DNA of 64,000 nucleotides from an uncultured Tenacibaculum sp. (GCA_947497895.1 CANMIL010000001.1:620001-684000); one strand, 5' to 3'; shown: positions 15,791 through 25,748, counted from the stretch's first letter. The notes: a model not told the origin generated them from the sequence alone. Numbers and translations are program-made.

Positions 15791-18700
15791 ATGAAAAAGC
15801 TCATTTTAATTGTTTGCTGGATTTTTTTATTAAAATCAGTAAACTCTTATTCTCAACGACGGTGTGAAGGGGAAACACTAAACAATAGCGAAATTACTGG
15901 GACAGCTGCCTTCTGTTCGGATACTGGGATTACATTTTGTAACTCTTTAGCTGATGGAAGTACAAATCCTGCAACGCAAGCAGCTAACGGACCTGCTTAT
16001 GGATGTTTAGTCTCTCAGCCCTATCCATCATGGTTTTTTATTCGTGTTGATCAACCAGGTAATCTAGCACTTACTATTACACAACGAAATTTGGTCAGCT
16101 CCCCTCCTAATGATTTAATTGATGTAGATTTTATTATTTGGGGACCTTATACAGAAACTCAGCTTGACAATATTCGAGGTGGAGATTATAGTCTTTTAAA
16201 CGCAGGAAGTATTAAAGACTGTAGCTATCTGCCAGATGCTATAGAATTTTTAGAAGTAAACTCAGTTCAAAATGGAGAATATTATGTTATTCTTATTACT
16301 AATTTCTTTGAACAAGCTGGAACCATTAGCATGGAAAGTACAAATCCTTCAGACCCTAATAGTGCAACAACAGATTGTTCTATTATCTCTTCCACTCTTG
16401 GACCAGACCAAAAGGTATGTGAAGGTACAGAGATTACTCTTGATGCCACTCCTTCAAACGGAACTGTAACAGCTTACAAATGGTTTTTAGATACTGGATC
16501 AGGTTTTAATGAAATCGTTGGCGAAACCAATGCAACACTTGTAATTAATAATAATGTTTCTGGTATTTATAAAGTGGAAGTTACTGACGATACCGGTGGA
16601 ACAGGTAGTGACGAAGTGGAAATTACTTTCTTCCCTAACCCTGTGGCCAATACCGTTGATGATATTTTATATTGTGATTCCGATGGTGATGGATTTCATA
16701 CTTTTAATTTACAGAATTTAGTTACTCCTACTGTCTTAAATGGTCAGGATCCGAATCAGTTTGAAGTAATATATTATTCGAACATCAATGATGCCAATAC
16801 CAATATTTCTGGTAATGCACTACCAAATAACTATACAAACCCAACGGCTTTTGGTTCTCAAGATATTTTTGCTCGTATTCATAATAAAAACGCGCCAACT
16901 GCATGTTTTGATGTTGAACAATTTAAAATCACTGTCAGTTCCGAACCCCAAGTAAATCAGCCTACAGATTATATAGTTTGTGATGATTTGGTAAGTGGTA
17001 GTGATACCGATGGTATTTTTAATAATTTTAATTTAGCGTCTAAAGATTCAGAAGTTTTGGGAGGTCTTTCTACGAGTACATTCTCAGTTTCTTACCACAC
17101 AACGTTAACTGGAGCACAAACAAGTTCCTCAACAGATGTTATTGATAAAAATGTTCCGTACACAAACATTGTAGCTAACAACCAAACCATTTATGTGAGA
17201 GTTGAAAACAATCTGAATACAGATTGTAATGTTGTTACCGATCCTAGTTCGACAACATTTAAGCCGTTTAACTTAATCATTAATTCATTACCCACAGTTG
17301 TTAGTACTGTCGATTTACGACAATGTGATACTGATGCCGATTTAGTAACAATAATGAATTTAACATTGGCTCAACAGAACATTTCAACAAATTATACAAA
17401 CGAAATATTTCAATACTATCCTACCCAAAATGATGCGATAAATAATACAAATGTAATTTCTGATCCTTCAAATTACAACGCTTCGAACGGTCAAACCATT
17501 TGGGTAAGAACGATCAATAACAATCAGTGTTATCGAATTTCTTCAATTAATATTATTGTAGGTTATGCCAGTAATGTGGCTTACAACAATCAATTTTATG
17601 AATGTGATGATTACCTTGATACCAATGGTAATGATGTGGCAGGGAGTAATGATAACACAGATGGTATTACCAACTTTAACTTAAGTTCTGTTGTAACTGA
17701 CGTAAAAGCACTATTCCCAACCAATATTCAACCAAACCTTAATATTTTAGTTTTTGAGAATATGGCTGACAGGAATACGGTAACAAATGCGATTCCTGAT
17801 CTATCAAGTTATCGAAATATTAATTTACCCGCCTTAACTCCTCAAACGCTCTATCTTAAGATTATAAATTCTCAGAACAATGAATGTGTTGGACTAGGTG
17901 AATTCACAATTTTAACAGGCATTCCTGAAGCCAATGTCGTAACTCCAATTGTACTTTGTGATGATCGTGATAGTGGTTCTTCAACGGATGGAGAAAATAT
18001 TAATATTGATTTAAGGGCTAAGGTTAACGACATTCTAGGTTCTCAAAACCCAAGTGACTTTACCGTTACTTTTCATACAAGTTTTTCCGATGCTCTTTCT
18101 GCAAGCAATGCTATCGCAAATGATAATGCTTTTAGAAATACAGCTCCTGTTGGATTTGTACCTGGTACTGTAAGCGAACAAACCATTTATGTCGCTGTTC
18201 GTGAGAACGCCACAAACTGTATCAATCCAAATACACAATTCAACATTAGCATTAATCCACTTCCAGAATTAAGTACAAGCATCAGTCCTATTGAACTTTG
18301 TGATGTTGGAACAGAAGATAACGATACCAGAAACGGTTTAGAACAAAACATTGATCTTGCGCAAAGAATTAATGAAATTTTGAACGGAAGAGATATTGCA
18401 GATTATATTATTTCTTTCCACAATACGGAAGCTGATTCCTATTCAGCACTAAGTCCAGTGTCGTTGATTTATGATATGAATCCTGCCAATACAACTATAG
18501 TTAATAATATTGGAGAAGAAATTTTATGGATTAGTTTACAAAACAGAGCTACTGGATGTATTTCAGGAGGTTCTCAATTACTCCTAAGAGTATTTCCTGA
18601 ACCAGATCTTCCAACTTCAATAACAAATTATATTGAATGCGATCACAATAACGGAGGATTAGGTGATGATACTGATGGAGTTTTAGAAGATATTAACTTA

Positions 18701-19711
18701 AGTACTAAAGTTCAAGAAGTATTGGCTAACTACAACGCTTCGGAATTTTCAAATTTCAATGTGACATTTCATCCAACATTAGCCGATGCTAATGCCAATA
18801 CTAATGGTATTAATAGTAACGAATATACAAACCAAAGCAACCCTCAAACAATTTATGTAAGAGTTGAAGACAAGCAATCCGGTTGTTATAATTCGAGTTT
18901 GTCTTTTGAAATTATAATTAATGAACTTCCTTATTTCGAGGTTACCTCTCCTCAGATTGTTTGTTTAAATAACACTCCTTTAAACATTGCTGTTGAAAAT
19001 CCTGATAGCACTTCATATCAATATCGTTGGGTAAATGCGAATCAACCAAATGCAACCATAGGTACAACAGACAACATCAATGTTGCAAATGGAGGAACTT
19101 ATATTATCACAGCCACGAATACAACAACAGGATGTGAAAGACCTTTAGAAATAGTGGTGAATGAATCTATTGTAGCATCAATTCAAGAAGATGATGTTAC
19201 CGTTATTGATGACACCAATAACAACGGAAACAATAACTATTCAATCATCATAAATAATGAAAATAATAATTTAGGAATTGGTGATTATGAGTTTGCGCTT
19301 CAAAGTGAAAATGGAGATGTAACTCCGTATCAGGACGAACCAAGGTTTGATAACCTTCAAGGAGGTATCTACATTATTTTAGTGCAAGACAAAAACGATT
19401 GTGGAATTGCTCAAGTAGAAATACCATTAGTTGAATTTCCTAAATTCTTTACTCCTAATCAAGATGGCTATAACGACACTTGGACAATAAGAGGAGTTAA
19501 CAGCACGTACTTCCCGTTAGCTGAAGTAATTATTTTCGATCGTTTTGGTAAAATAATATCAAAACAAAATGTAAACGATGATATTGGTTGGGATGGAAGT
19601 TATAACGGACAAAATTTACCTTCTAACGACTATTGGTTTAGAGTAATACTTACTGATAGAAACGATAAAACTTATATGAATTCAGGGCACTTCTCCCTTC
19701 TGAGAAACTAA
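15791..19711 (+). CDS. Large T9SS-exported surface protein (type B sorting domain, seven repeats)
   Basis: A 1306-residue protein with an N-terminal signal peptide (MKKLILIVCWIFLL, about residues 1-22). A Cys-containing adhesion-like domain follows (about 23-195), then an Ig-like segment (about 200-280). About seven repeats come next (nt about 16650-18930), each starting with an acidic Cys-Asp box (CDSDGDG, CDDLVSGSDTDG, CDTDAD, CDDYLD, CDDRDSGSSTDG, CDVGTEDND, CDHNNGGLGDDTDG) and ending with an IYVRVE/IWVRT strand. The C-terminal about 90 residues (FPKFFTPNQDGYNDTW onward, with IFDRFGKII and NDYWFRV) form a type B T9SS sorting domain. The protein should cross the outer membrane through the T9SS. 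Acidic repeats suggest calcium binding; an adhesive role is inferred. Confidence 0.88.
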   Translation: MKKLILIVCWIFLLKSVNSYSQRRCEGETLNNSEITGTAAFCSDTGITFCNSLADGSTNPATQAANGPAYGCLVSQPYPSWFFIRVDQPGNLALTITQRNLVSSPPNDLIDVDFIIWGPYTETQLDNIRGGDYSLLNAGSIKDCSYLPDAIEFLEVNSVQNGEYYVILITNFFEQAGTISMESTNPSDPNSATTDCSIISSTLGPDQKVCEGTEITLDATPSNGTVTAYKWFLDTGSGFNEIVGETNATLVINNNVSGIYKVEVTDDTGGTGSDEVEITFFPNPVANTVDDILYCDSDGDGFHTFNLQNLVTPTVLNGQDPNQFEVIYYSNINDANTNISGNALPNNYTNPTAFGSQDIFARIHNKNAPTACFDVEQFKITVSSEPQVNQPTDYIVCDDLVSGSDTDGIFNNFNLASKDSEVLGGLSTSTFSVSYHTTLTGAQTSSSTDVIDKNVPYTNIVANNQTIYVRVENNLNTDCNVVTDPSSTTFKPFNLIINSLPTVVSTVDLRQCDTDADLVTIMNLTLAQQNISTNYTNEIFQYYPTQNDAINNTNVISDPSNYNASNGQTIWVRTINNNQCYRISSINIIVGYASNVAYNNQFYECDDYLDTNGNDVAGSNDNTDGITNFNLSSVVTDVKALFPTNIQPNLNILVFENMADRNTVTNAIPDLSSYRNINLPALTPQTLYLKIINSQNNECVGLGEFTILTGIPEANVVTPIVLCDDRDSGSSTDGENINIDLRAKVNDILGSQNPSDFTVTFHTSFSDALSASNAIANDNAFRNTAPVGFVPGTVSEQTIYVAVRENATNCINPNTQFNISINPLPELSTSISPIELCDVGTEDNDTRNGLEQNIDLAQRINEILNGRDIADYIISFHNTEADSYSALSPVSLIYDMNPANTTIVNNIGEEILWISLQNRATGCISGGSQLLLRVFPEPDLPTSITNYIECDHNNGGLGDDTDGVLEDINLSTKVQEVLANYNASEFSNFNVTFHPTLADANANTNGINSNEYTNQSNPQTIYVRVEDKQSGCYNSSLSFEIIINELPYFEVTSPQIVCLNNTPLNIAVENPDSTSYQYRWVNANQPNATIGTTDNINVANGGTYIITATNTTTGCERPLEIVVNESIVASIQEDDVTVIDDTNNNGNNNYSIIINNENNNLGIGDYEFALQSENGDVTPYQDEPRFDNLQGGIYIILVQDKNDCGIAQVEIPLVEFPKFFTPNQDGYNDTWTIRGVNSTYFPLAEVIIFDRFGKIISKQNVNDDIGWDGSYNGQNLPSNDYWFRVILTDRNDKTYMNSGHFSLLRN

Positions 19712-19738
19712 AAATCAATAAAAATATAAAATGAAAAG

Positions 19739-19763
19739 ACTGTCAAATATGGCAGTTTTTTTT
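19739..19763 (+). terminator. Terminator after the T9SS cargo gene
   Basis: A 7-bp stem (19739-19745 with 19750-19756), AATA loop and eight T's, 27 bases past the stop. Confidence 0.8.
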
Positions 19764-20175
19764 ATCATCTTCTTCTTAATTAGTTCAAAACTATAAAAAC
19801 ACATCTATATTTAATCTTGTCAACGATTCAAAAATAGGAGCTTTATTTCCTCTAATTATACAATTTAAAATAAAGCGAATAAGCTGCCCCGATGCAAGTT
19901 TGAGGGAATTAGACTCTTAGTTATCTCCCCGCGATTAAAACTCATCAATTTTATTTATCGATGATAATCATATATTCGTCTCAAATAAACACTTCTCACT
20001 TATCAATTCAATTGAACTACCTAAAATTGTAAAAGTTTCAGAATTTAATCAGTTATAGTGATGTCATAAAAAATTTCCGACAAAGTTGAAATAGAGATAA
20101 TTTTCATGTCACAATACGATCCAAATTCTTTCAAAACGGATAATCAAAAATATCAATCTTTTAATTATTTAAACC
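19764..20175. other. Intergenic stretch without recognised gene
   Basis: About 410 bases between the T9SS cargo terminator and the small leader peptide gene. A GC-richer island (about 19885-19935, containing GCTGCCCCGATGCAAG and ATCTCCCCGCG) has no coding or tRNA character. I see no ORF worth naming. Confidence 0.5.
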
Positions 20176-20388
20176 ATGGAAAATTTTAAAAAATTAGGTA
20201 AAACTTTAAGTAAAATTGAACAAAAATCAATTAATGGAAGCGGAATTTCATGTGTAGAATGGTGTGCTTTAACTCCAGGAATTCAAAACAATATACCTAA
20301 ACCTTTTTGGTGTCGTTGTGGCAGTGGTAGTAGCAGTGGTTCAGGTGGGAACTCTTCTAATGGAAATCCTCCATACGATGCTGTATAA
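20176..20388 (+). CDS. Small double-glycine-type leader peptide (putative RiPP/bacteriocin-like precursor)
   Basis: A 70-residue peptide. The N-terminus FKKLGKTLSKIEQKSINGS (residues 4-22) has the LSKxEQKxIxGG shape of leader peptides processed by C39 peptidase transporters in Bacteroidetes, with GS in place of GG. The presumed core (residue 23 on) has four Cys (26, 30, 46, 48), two Trp, and a Gly/Ser-rich tail (about 49-63). No maturation enzyme, peptidase-transporter or immunity gene lies in the window, so it is an orphan precursor if the call is right. Bacteroidetes genomes often carry such orphan genes. Length and start look sound. Confidence 0.6.
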   Translation: MENFKKLGKTLSKIEQKSINGSGISCVEWCALTPGIQNNIPKPFWCRCGSGSSSGSGGNSSNGNPPYDAV

Positions 20389-20467
20389 TAATTAGAAATC
20401 GCCTCACAGTAAAACCTATAACTTTATACTTAGCATAAAACTTTGTCAAGTAAAAGGTTAAACAAAA

Positions 20468-20503
20468 AAGGTACTGTTTAAAATAGTTTTTATACAGTAC
20501 CTT
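20468..20503 (-). terminator. Terminator downstream of aceA
   Basis: A 10-bp stem (20468-20477 with 20494-20503) followed by a T-run on the minus strand, about 90 bases past the aceA stop. The plus strand has no T-run. Confidence 0.6.
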
Positions 20504-20595
20504 AACTTCAAAAATAATATAACACTAATCTACTTGTTATAAATTAATCATATTATCACCACGGTTAACTATATTTTTATAAGTTCTTCTAAAAA

Positions 20596-22230
20596 TTACG
20601 CAACGGCCGTTTCTTGATTCGTTGTAACTTTTATACCCGATTGTTTTGTTTCAAACTGATTAGAAGTATTTTTTTCTCCACCAGCTTTTAAAGCATTGTC
20701 TCCTGCAAAGAAGGTTTTATGATCATCTCCTAAATCTGATCCTGCCATCCTTTGATGCTTTACACACGAAACACCTTTTCTAATTTCTTGCCTTTGTACA
20801 CCTTTTACATAGGCTAACATTCCTTCTTCTCCGAAATATCCTTCCGTTAAGTCATTCATATGAAGCGCGGTCGTATGATACGTTGGTAACGTAATTAAAT
20901 GATGAAATACTCCTGCCTCTCTTGCTGCATCTAACTGAAATGACTTTATTTTTTCGTCAGCTCTAAAACATAACTCTGTACCATCGTATTCTGCATCCAT
21001 TAAGTTGTTACGATCGTAAGCTGTCATATTCTCTCCTTCCGCTAACATTTCTTCATATACTTGGTTACGGAAGTTCAATGTCCAATTAAATGAAGGAGAA
21101 TTATTATAAACCAATTTTGCATTTGGAATTACTTCCTTTACTCTGTTTACCATGTCGGCAATTTGACCAACATGAGGTGTTGGTGTTTCAATCCATAATA
21201 AATCTGCACCGTTTTGCAAACTAGTAATACAATCGAGTACTACTCTATCAATATTGGTCCCTTCTCTAAACTTATACAATCCGTTAGCCAGTCTTATTGG
21301 GCGTACCAGTTTCCCGTTTCTTTTCAATAAAACCTCATTATCAGAAACATCTCCAATAGCAACTTCTTCACAAGCTACGAAGTCTAAATACTTCGATGCC
21401 AAATCTCCTGGTTCTTTACTTACTGGTAATTTCTGTGTTAATCCTGCTCCTTCTGAATCTGTACGAGCCACAATGATTCCGTTATCGATTCCCAACTCAA
21501 GGAATGCATACCTCACTGCATTTAATTTTGCGATGAAATCTTCATGAGGAACAGTTACTTTTCCATCCTGATGTCCGCACTGCTTTGCGTCCGATACTTG
21601 ATTCTCTATTTGAATCGCACAAGCTCCGGCTTGAATCATTTTCTTTGCTAATAAATAAGTAGCCTCTTCATTTCCAAATCCAGCATCGATATCAGCTATA
21701 ATTGGTACAATATGAGTTTCAAAATTATCGATTTGATCCTGCACATCCTCTCCACTTTCCAGTCTTCTATACAAGTCATTTAACTCAATAGCATCTGCCT
21801 GTCTTAAAAAATTATAGATTTCTTCAATAAGCGCAGGAACTGCTATTTTCTCATGCATTGACTGATCAGGAAGTGGCCCAAATTCTGAACGTAAAGCCGC
21901 TACCATCCAACCCGATAAGTATAAATATTTCTTATTGGTTGTTTTGTAATGCTTCTTTACAGCGATCATTTTTTGCTGAGCCACAAAACCATGCCAGCAC
22001 CCTAACGATTGGGTATAATTAGAAGGGTTATTATCATAATCAGCCATATCCTGTCTCATAATATTGGCTGTATATTGAGCAATATCTAATCCCGTTTTAA
22101 ATTGATTTTGAGTAATCATTCTCGCTGCATTATGCGGTCTGATTGCATTCCACCTATCTCCGTACTTTTCCTTTAAACCGATTACTGTTTCTAAAGCCGA
22201 TCTATAATTGGTTTGTTCTATATTTTTCAT
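20596..22230 (-). CDS. aceA: Isocitrate lyase
   Basis: A 544-residue protein of the long isocitrate lyase type. It cleaves isocitrate to glyoxylate and succinate. Key features are the catalytic loop KQCGHQDGK (the family's K-K/R-CGH site, with the nucleophilic Cys), the metal-site segment PIIADIDAGFGNEEAT, and IARTDSEGA. The following WIETPTPHVG and NNSPSFNW segments are also typical. It lies downstream of aceB on the same strand with a 180-base gap and no clear terminator between, so partial co-transcription is possible. Together the pair forms the glyoxylate shunt for growth on acetate or fatty acids. Confidence 0.96.
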   Translation of the reverse strand: MKNIEQTNYRSALETVIGLKEKYGDRWNAIRPHNAARMITQNQFKTGLDIAQYTANIMRQDMADYDNNPSNYTQSLGCWHGFVAQQKMIAVKKHYKTTNKKYLYLSGWMVAALRSEFGPLPDQSMHEKIAVPALIEEIYNFLRQADAIELNDLYRRLESGEDVQDQIDNFETHIVPIIADIDAGFGNEEATYLLAKKMIQAGACAIQIENQVSDAKQCGHQDGKVTVPHEDFIAKLNAVRYAFLELGIDNGIIVARTDSEGAGLTQKLPVSKEPGDLASKYLDFVACEEVAIGDVSDNEVLLKRNGKLVRPIRLANGLYKFREGTNIDRVVLDCITSLQNGADLLWIETPTPHVGQIADMVNRVKEVIPNAKLVYNNSPSFNWTLNFRNQVYEEMLAEGENMTAYDRNNLMDAEYDGTELCFRADEKIKSFQLDAAREAGVFHHLITLPTYHTTALHMNDLTEGYFGEEGMLAYVKGVQRQEIRKGVSCVKHQRMAGSDLGDDHKTFFAGDNALKAGGEKNTSNQFETKQSGIKVTTNQETAVA

Positions 22231-22410
22231 AATTTTGTTCTTGATATAAGTTATTAATTTGTTAATGCTTATCTGCCCTTTAAATGTTGCCGCATTTATG
22301 GGGCTTTATTTTTTTACTCGATAATCGAGATTTAAATGCTCCGATGCTAGGTCGAAATGTTTGGAATCGTTTCCATTGAATACCTCGTGGGCTTGCCCCG
22401 AAGCTATTGA

Positions 22411-24006
22411 TTATAGTATTTCGTATGCTGGTAGTGTTAAAAACTCAATAAATTCTTCTGTTAAAACTAATTGATCAAACAAGTTAATTGCCTCTTTAAA
22501 TCGTCCAGAGTTAAATCTATTTTCTCCAACCAAATCCTTAATCTTTTGGATTTCTTCTTCTTTTAAAGATTGGTACAACTTTTCATTAAACAATTGACCA
22601 TTATCTAAAGTAACTTGGCCTCGTAACCACTGCCAAACCTGAGTTCTTGATATCTCTGCTGTTGCAGCATCTTCCATTAAATTATATAACGCTGCTGCTC
22701 CATTTCCTGTTAACCAGCTTTCGATATATAAAATTCCTACATTGATATTATCTCGGACGCCTTGCTCAGTTATAGTACCTTGAGGTAGTTCTACTAATGC
22801 TTGTTCAGTAATTGTAAGGTTATCAATTCTTTTATCTATTTGATTCTTGTTAGGCATGTATTTATTAAATACCTCGGATGCTATTTCAACCAATGCAGGA
22901 TGTGCCACCCAAGTACCGTCATGCCCATTTTTAGCCTCTTGCTCTTTATCTTTTCTCACTTTCGAGAATGCTTGATTGTTCGCCTCTTCGTTATTCTTTA
23001 CTGGAATTTGAGCGGCCATACCTCCCATTGCATGTACTCCTCTCTTATGACATTTTTGAATTACTCGAAGCGAATACGACTCCATAAAAGGTGTTTGCAT
23101 AGTTACCTGACTTCTATTTGGAACTATAAAACCCTTATGCTTTCTAAATTTCTTTATGTAAGAAAATATATAATCCCATCGTCCACAATTCAAACCAGAC
23201 ATATGATTTCTCAATTCATATATAATTTCATCAAGTTGGAAACTTGCTGTAATCGTTTCTATTAAAACCGTAGCTTTAATTGTTCCTTGAGGAATATTCA
23301 AATAATCTTGAGCAAAAACAAAAACTTCATTCCACCAACGTGCTTCTAAATAATGCTCTAGCTTTGGTAAGTAGAAATAAGTTGCTGAGTCCTTCTTCAA
23401 TAACTTATGAATGTTATGAAAAAAGTATATACCGAAATCAACTAAAGATGCACTCATTTGCTCACCTTTGATCGTTATGTGCTTCTCATTCAAATGCAAA
23501 CCTCTTGGTCGAACCAATAATACGGCTGTAATTTCATTTAGCTGATAACTCTTTCCTCTCCTTTCATCATAGAAAGAAATCGTTCCATTGACGGCATCAC
23601 GTAAATTTACCTGTCCGTTCAAAACATTTTCAATAGTTGGTGAATTACTATCTTCAAAATCTGCCATGAAGGTTTTGGATCCAGAATTTAAAGCGTTAAT
23701 AATCATCTTACGATCTACTGGACCAGTAATCTCTACTCTTCGATCCAATAAATCCTTTGGTAAAGGTGCACATACCCAATCTGACTCTCTTATTTCTTTA
23801 GTCTCTTCAGGAAAGCTTGGAAAATTACCAGCATCAAAATAAGCTTGATAGATTTTTCTATCCTCCAATAATGATAATCTCTTCTTATTAAACTTTTCAT
23901 GTAATGCGACCAAAAAACCTAATGCCTCATCAGTTAACACGTCATTGTAGTTAACTGTATTAAAACCTGTTAATCCAATTTCTTTTGTAATTGTTTCTGT
24001 GTTCAT
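22411..24006 (-). CDS. aceB: Malate synthase A
   Basis: A 531-residue protein when started at the ATG at 24004-24006 (MNTETITKEIGL). The longer frame (to 24060) would cover the promoter region and is not preferred. It condenses glyoxylate with acetyl-CoA to malate. Malate synthase A hallmarks are seen: MADFEDSNSPT, RPRGLHLNEKH, KLEHYLEARWWN, LIETITASFQLDEI, and the GRWDYIFSYIKK signature. The upstream region holds a perfect 14-bp palindrome shared with the divergent regulator gene. Confidence 0.95.
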   Translation of the reverse strand: MNTETITKEIGLTGFNTVNYNDVLTDEALGFLVALHEKFNKKRLSLLEDRKIYQAYFDAGNFPSFPEETKEIRESDWVCAPLPKDLLDRRVEITGPVDRKMIINALNSGSKTFMADFEDSNSPTIENVLNGQVNLRDAVNGTISFYDERRGKSYQLNEITAVLLVRPRGLHLNEKHITIKGEQMSASLVDFGIYFFHNIHKLLKKDSATYFYLPKLEHYLEARWWNEVFVFAQDYLNIPQGTIKATVLIETITASFQLDEIIYELRNHMSGLNCGRWDYIFSYIKKFRKHKGFIVPNRSQVTMQTPFMESYSLRVIQKCHKRGVHAMGGMAAQIPVKNNEEANNQAFSKVRKDKEQEAKNGHDGTWVAHPALVEIASEVFNKYMPNKNQIDKRIDNLTITEQALVELPQGTITEQGVRDNINVGILYIESWLTGNGAAALYNLMEDAATAEISRTQVWQWLRGQVTLDNGQLFNEKLYQSLKEEEIQKIKDLVGENRFNSGRFKEAINLFDQLVLTEEFIEFLTLPAYEIL

Positions 24007-24061
24007 GATTATCATTTTTTGTTTGACACAACAATTATATAAAATATTTTTGAACTCCACA

Positions 24062-24075
24062 AGCGAACGTTCGCT
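24062..24075. promoter_or_regulatory. 14-bp palindromic operator between aceB and its presumed regulator
   Basis: AGCGAACGTTCGCT is a perfect palindrome between divergent aceB and the RamB/ScfR-like regulator. A half-site, ATTCGCT, recurs at 24104-24110. It is a likely binding site for that regulator. Confidence 0.6.
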
Positions 24076-24119
24076 ATTTTTACAAAGTTTTCTAAATTTA
24101 ATTATTCGCTAATTATTAG

Positions 24120-24127
24120 TATCTTTG
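24120..24127 (+). promoter_or_regulatory. -7 box of the regulator gene; transcript probably leaderless
   Basis: TATCTTTG fits TAnnTTTG and ends 5 bases before the ATG at 24133, so transcription would begin at or next to the start codon. Confidence 0.5.
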
Positions 24128-24132
24128 ATTTT

Positions 24133-25614
24133 ATGCACATAGAAGACGAATACATACGCCTTATTTTTGGGCTTAAACTCAAGCAAATTAGAACCGAAAA
24201 AAAATTATCTCTTTTTGGTTTAGCCAAGCTTACGGGATTATCAAAATCGTATTTAAATGAGATTGAAAAAGGGAAAAAGTATCCTAAAACCGATAAAATT
24301 GCGATACTCTCAGATCAATTGGATGTTCCTTATGATCATTTAGTTTCGCTAAAACTGGATAAGAACCTTGCTCCTATTGGTGAAATCTTAAAATCTAAAA
24401 TTTTAAAGGAAATCCCTTTAGAGTTGTTCGGCATTCAGGAAAAGAATCTTATTGATATTATCGCTAGCGCACCAGTTAAAGTCAACGCTTTTATTAGCAC
24501 AATTATCAAGATATCTCAGAACTATAACCTGACAAGAGAAAGTTTTTTTTTGGCTGCATTAAGATCTTATCAAGAAGCTCACAACAACTATTTCGACGAT
24601 ATTGAAGACCATGTAGAAAATTTTGCAAACTTGTATCATCTCAATTTAGAAGAGAACATTTCTTCGAAAGATTTAGAAGAAATATTAATTGAAGAGTTCG
24701 GTTACACCATAGATCGTGAAGAACTCAGTAAGCATAACAATTTGATGGAATTACGGAATATTTATATTCCTTCTAAGAAAACACTACTAATAAGCAATGA
24801 CATTTCGGAAGCTCAAAAAACATTCATATATGCAAAAGAACTCGCCTACAACCATTTAAAAATAAATCATCGATTATATACGTTTCCTTGGGTAAAATTT
24901 GATGATTTCGACCAAGTTTTAAATAATTTCATTGCTTCATATTTCGCTGGAGCTTTAATAATCCCGAAAAAAACACTGGTTAATAGATTGAATACCTTCT
25001 TCGATATAGAAACCTGGAACACCGATGAGTTTATTAATATTATGCACTCATACAACTGTTCTGCAGAAAGTTTTTATCAAAGATTAACGAATATACTTCC
25101 AAAGTTTTTCCATATTAAAAATCTATTCTTCTTAAGGTTTACTCATAAATTAGGCTCTCCAAAATTTAGACTTACAAAAGAGTTACATATTACACAACAA
25201 CAAACGCCTCACGCCAATAGAAATAACGAACACTATTGTAGAAGGTGGGTTTCGATTCAATCTATTAAAGATTTAGAAAAAACAAATAATTCGTCATCAT
25301 TTGGGCTTCAGATTTCCTCTTATGAAAATTCTGATAATGAATACTTAGTATTGTCTTCAGCTACTCAGGATCCATTTAGAAAACAATTAAACAGGAGTAT
25401 TTCCATTGGTTTTTTGATTTCACCACACTTAAAAAAGAAATTGAAGTTTATAAATGATCCGAAAATACTTACCAAAGAAGTTGGAATTACTTGTGAAACT
25501 TGTTCATTGACTAATTGCGATGTTCGTGTTGCTGAACCTTCTAGACTTGAAAGGCAATTGGAATATGAAAACATAGATAAAACAGTTAGCGAAATTTTAA
25601 ATAATTATGATTAA
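24133..25614 (+). CDS. XRE-family regulator of the RamB/ScfR type (probable glyoxylate-shunt regulator)
   Basis: A 493-residue protein. An XRE helix-turn-helix lies at residues about 10-65 (RTEKKLSLFGLAKLTGLSKSYLNEIEKGKKYP). The middle region includes an ImmA/IrrE-like part, and the C-terminal domain ends with CETCSLTNC (residues about 457-465). This layout is that of short-chain fatty acid regulators such as RamB of Corynebacterium, which controls acetate and glyoxylate genes. Divergence from aceB across a palindrome supports regulation of aceB-aceA. The ligand and sign of regulation are not visible. The Cys cluster could bind metal. Confidence 0.82.
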   Translation: MHIEDEYIRLIFGLKLKQIRTEKKLSLFGLAKLTGLSKSYLNEIEKGKKYPKTDKIAILSDQLDVPYDHLVSLKLDKNLAPIGEILKSKILKEIPLELFGIQEKNLIDIIASAPVKVNAFISTIIKISQNYNLTRESFFLAALRSYQEAHNNYFDDIEDHVENFANLYHLNLEENISSKDLEEILIEEFGYTIDREELSKHNNLMELRNIYIPSKKTLLISNDISEAQKTFIYAKELAYNHLKINHRLYTFPWVKFDDFDQVLNNFIASYFAGALIIPKKTLVNRLNTFFDIETWNTDEFINIMHSYNCSAESFYQRLTNILPKFFHIKNLFFLRFTHKLGSPKFRLTKELHITQQQTPHANRNNEHYCRRWVSIQSIKDLEKTNNSSSFGLQISSYENSDNEYLVLSSATQDPFRKQLNRSISIGFLISPHLKKKLKFINDPKILTKEVGITCETCSLTNCDVRVAEPSRLERQLEYENIDKTVSEILNNYD

Positions 25615-25748
25615 TAGTACAATTAAAAGTAACACCCTGCGAAACGGTTTTTAAGAAAAACTGTTAACATAAAGCATCCATTTTCACATTGAACCTTATT
25701 CAGTAATTTATTATTTTAGCAATCGCTTACAAACAACGATAACATTAT

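Noticed and set aside
19885..19935. GC-richer island with GCCCCGATGC, similar in flavour to 22340-22405 (GCTTGCCCCGAAG)
   Set aside because: The two are too different to call a repeat family. There is no tRNA fold or ORF, so they were left as unexplained intergenic DNA.
20170..20190. CCATGGAAAATTTT at the leader-peptide start resembles the MarR operator
   Set aside because: Only one half matches and it overlaps the start codon; it is probably coincidence.
22317..22329. CTCGATAATCGAG near-palindrome between aceB and aceA
   Set aside because: It is unrelated to the 24062 palindrome, lacks a T-tract, and has no second copy.
22801..23842. Three plus-strand ORFs opposite aceB
   Set aside because: They are shadows of malate synthase; composition follows the reverse frame of a conserved gene.
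24007..24060. Longer N-terminus for malate synthase
   Set aside because: The extra residues are Cys/Asn-rich, not family-like, and overlap the promoter region.
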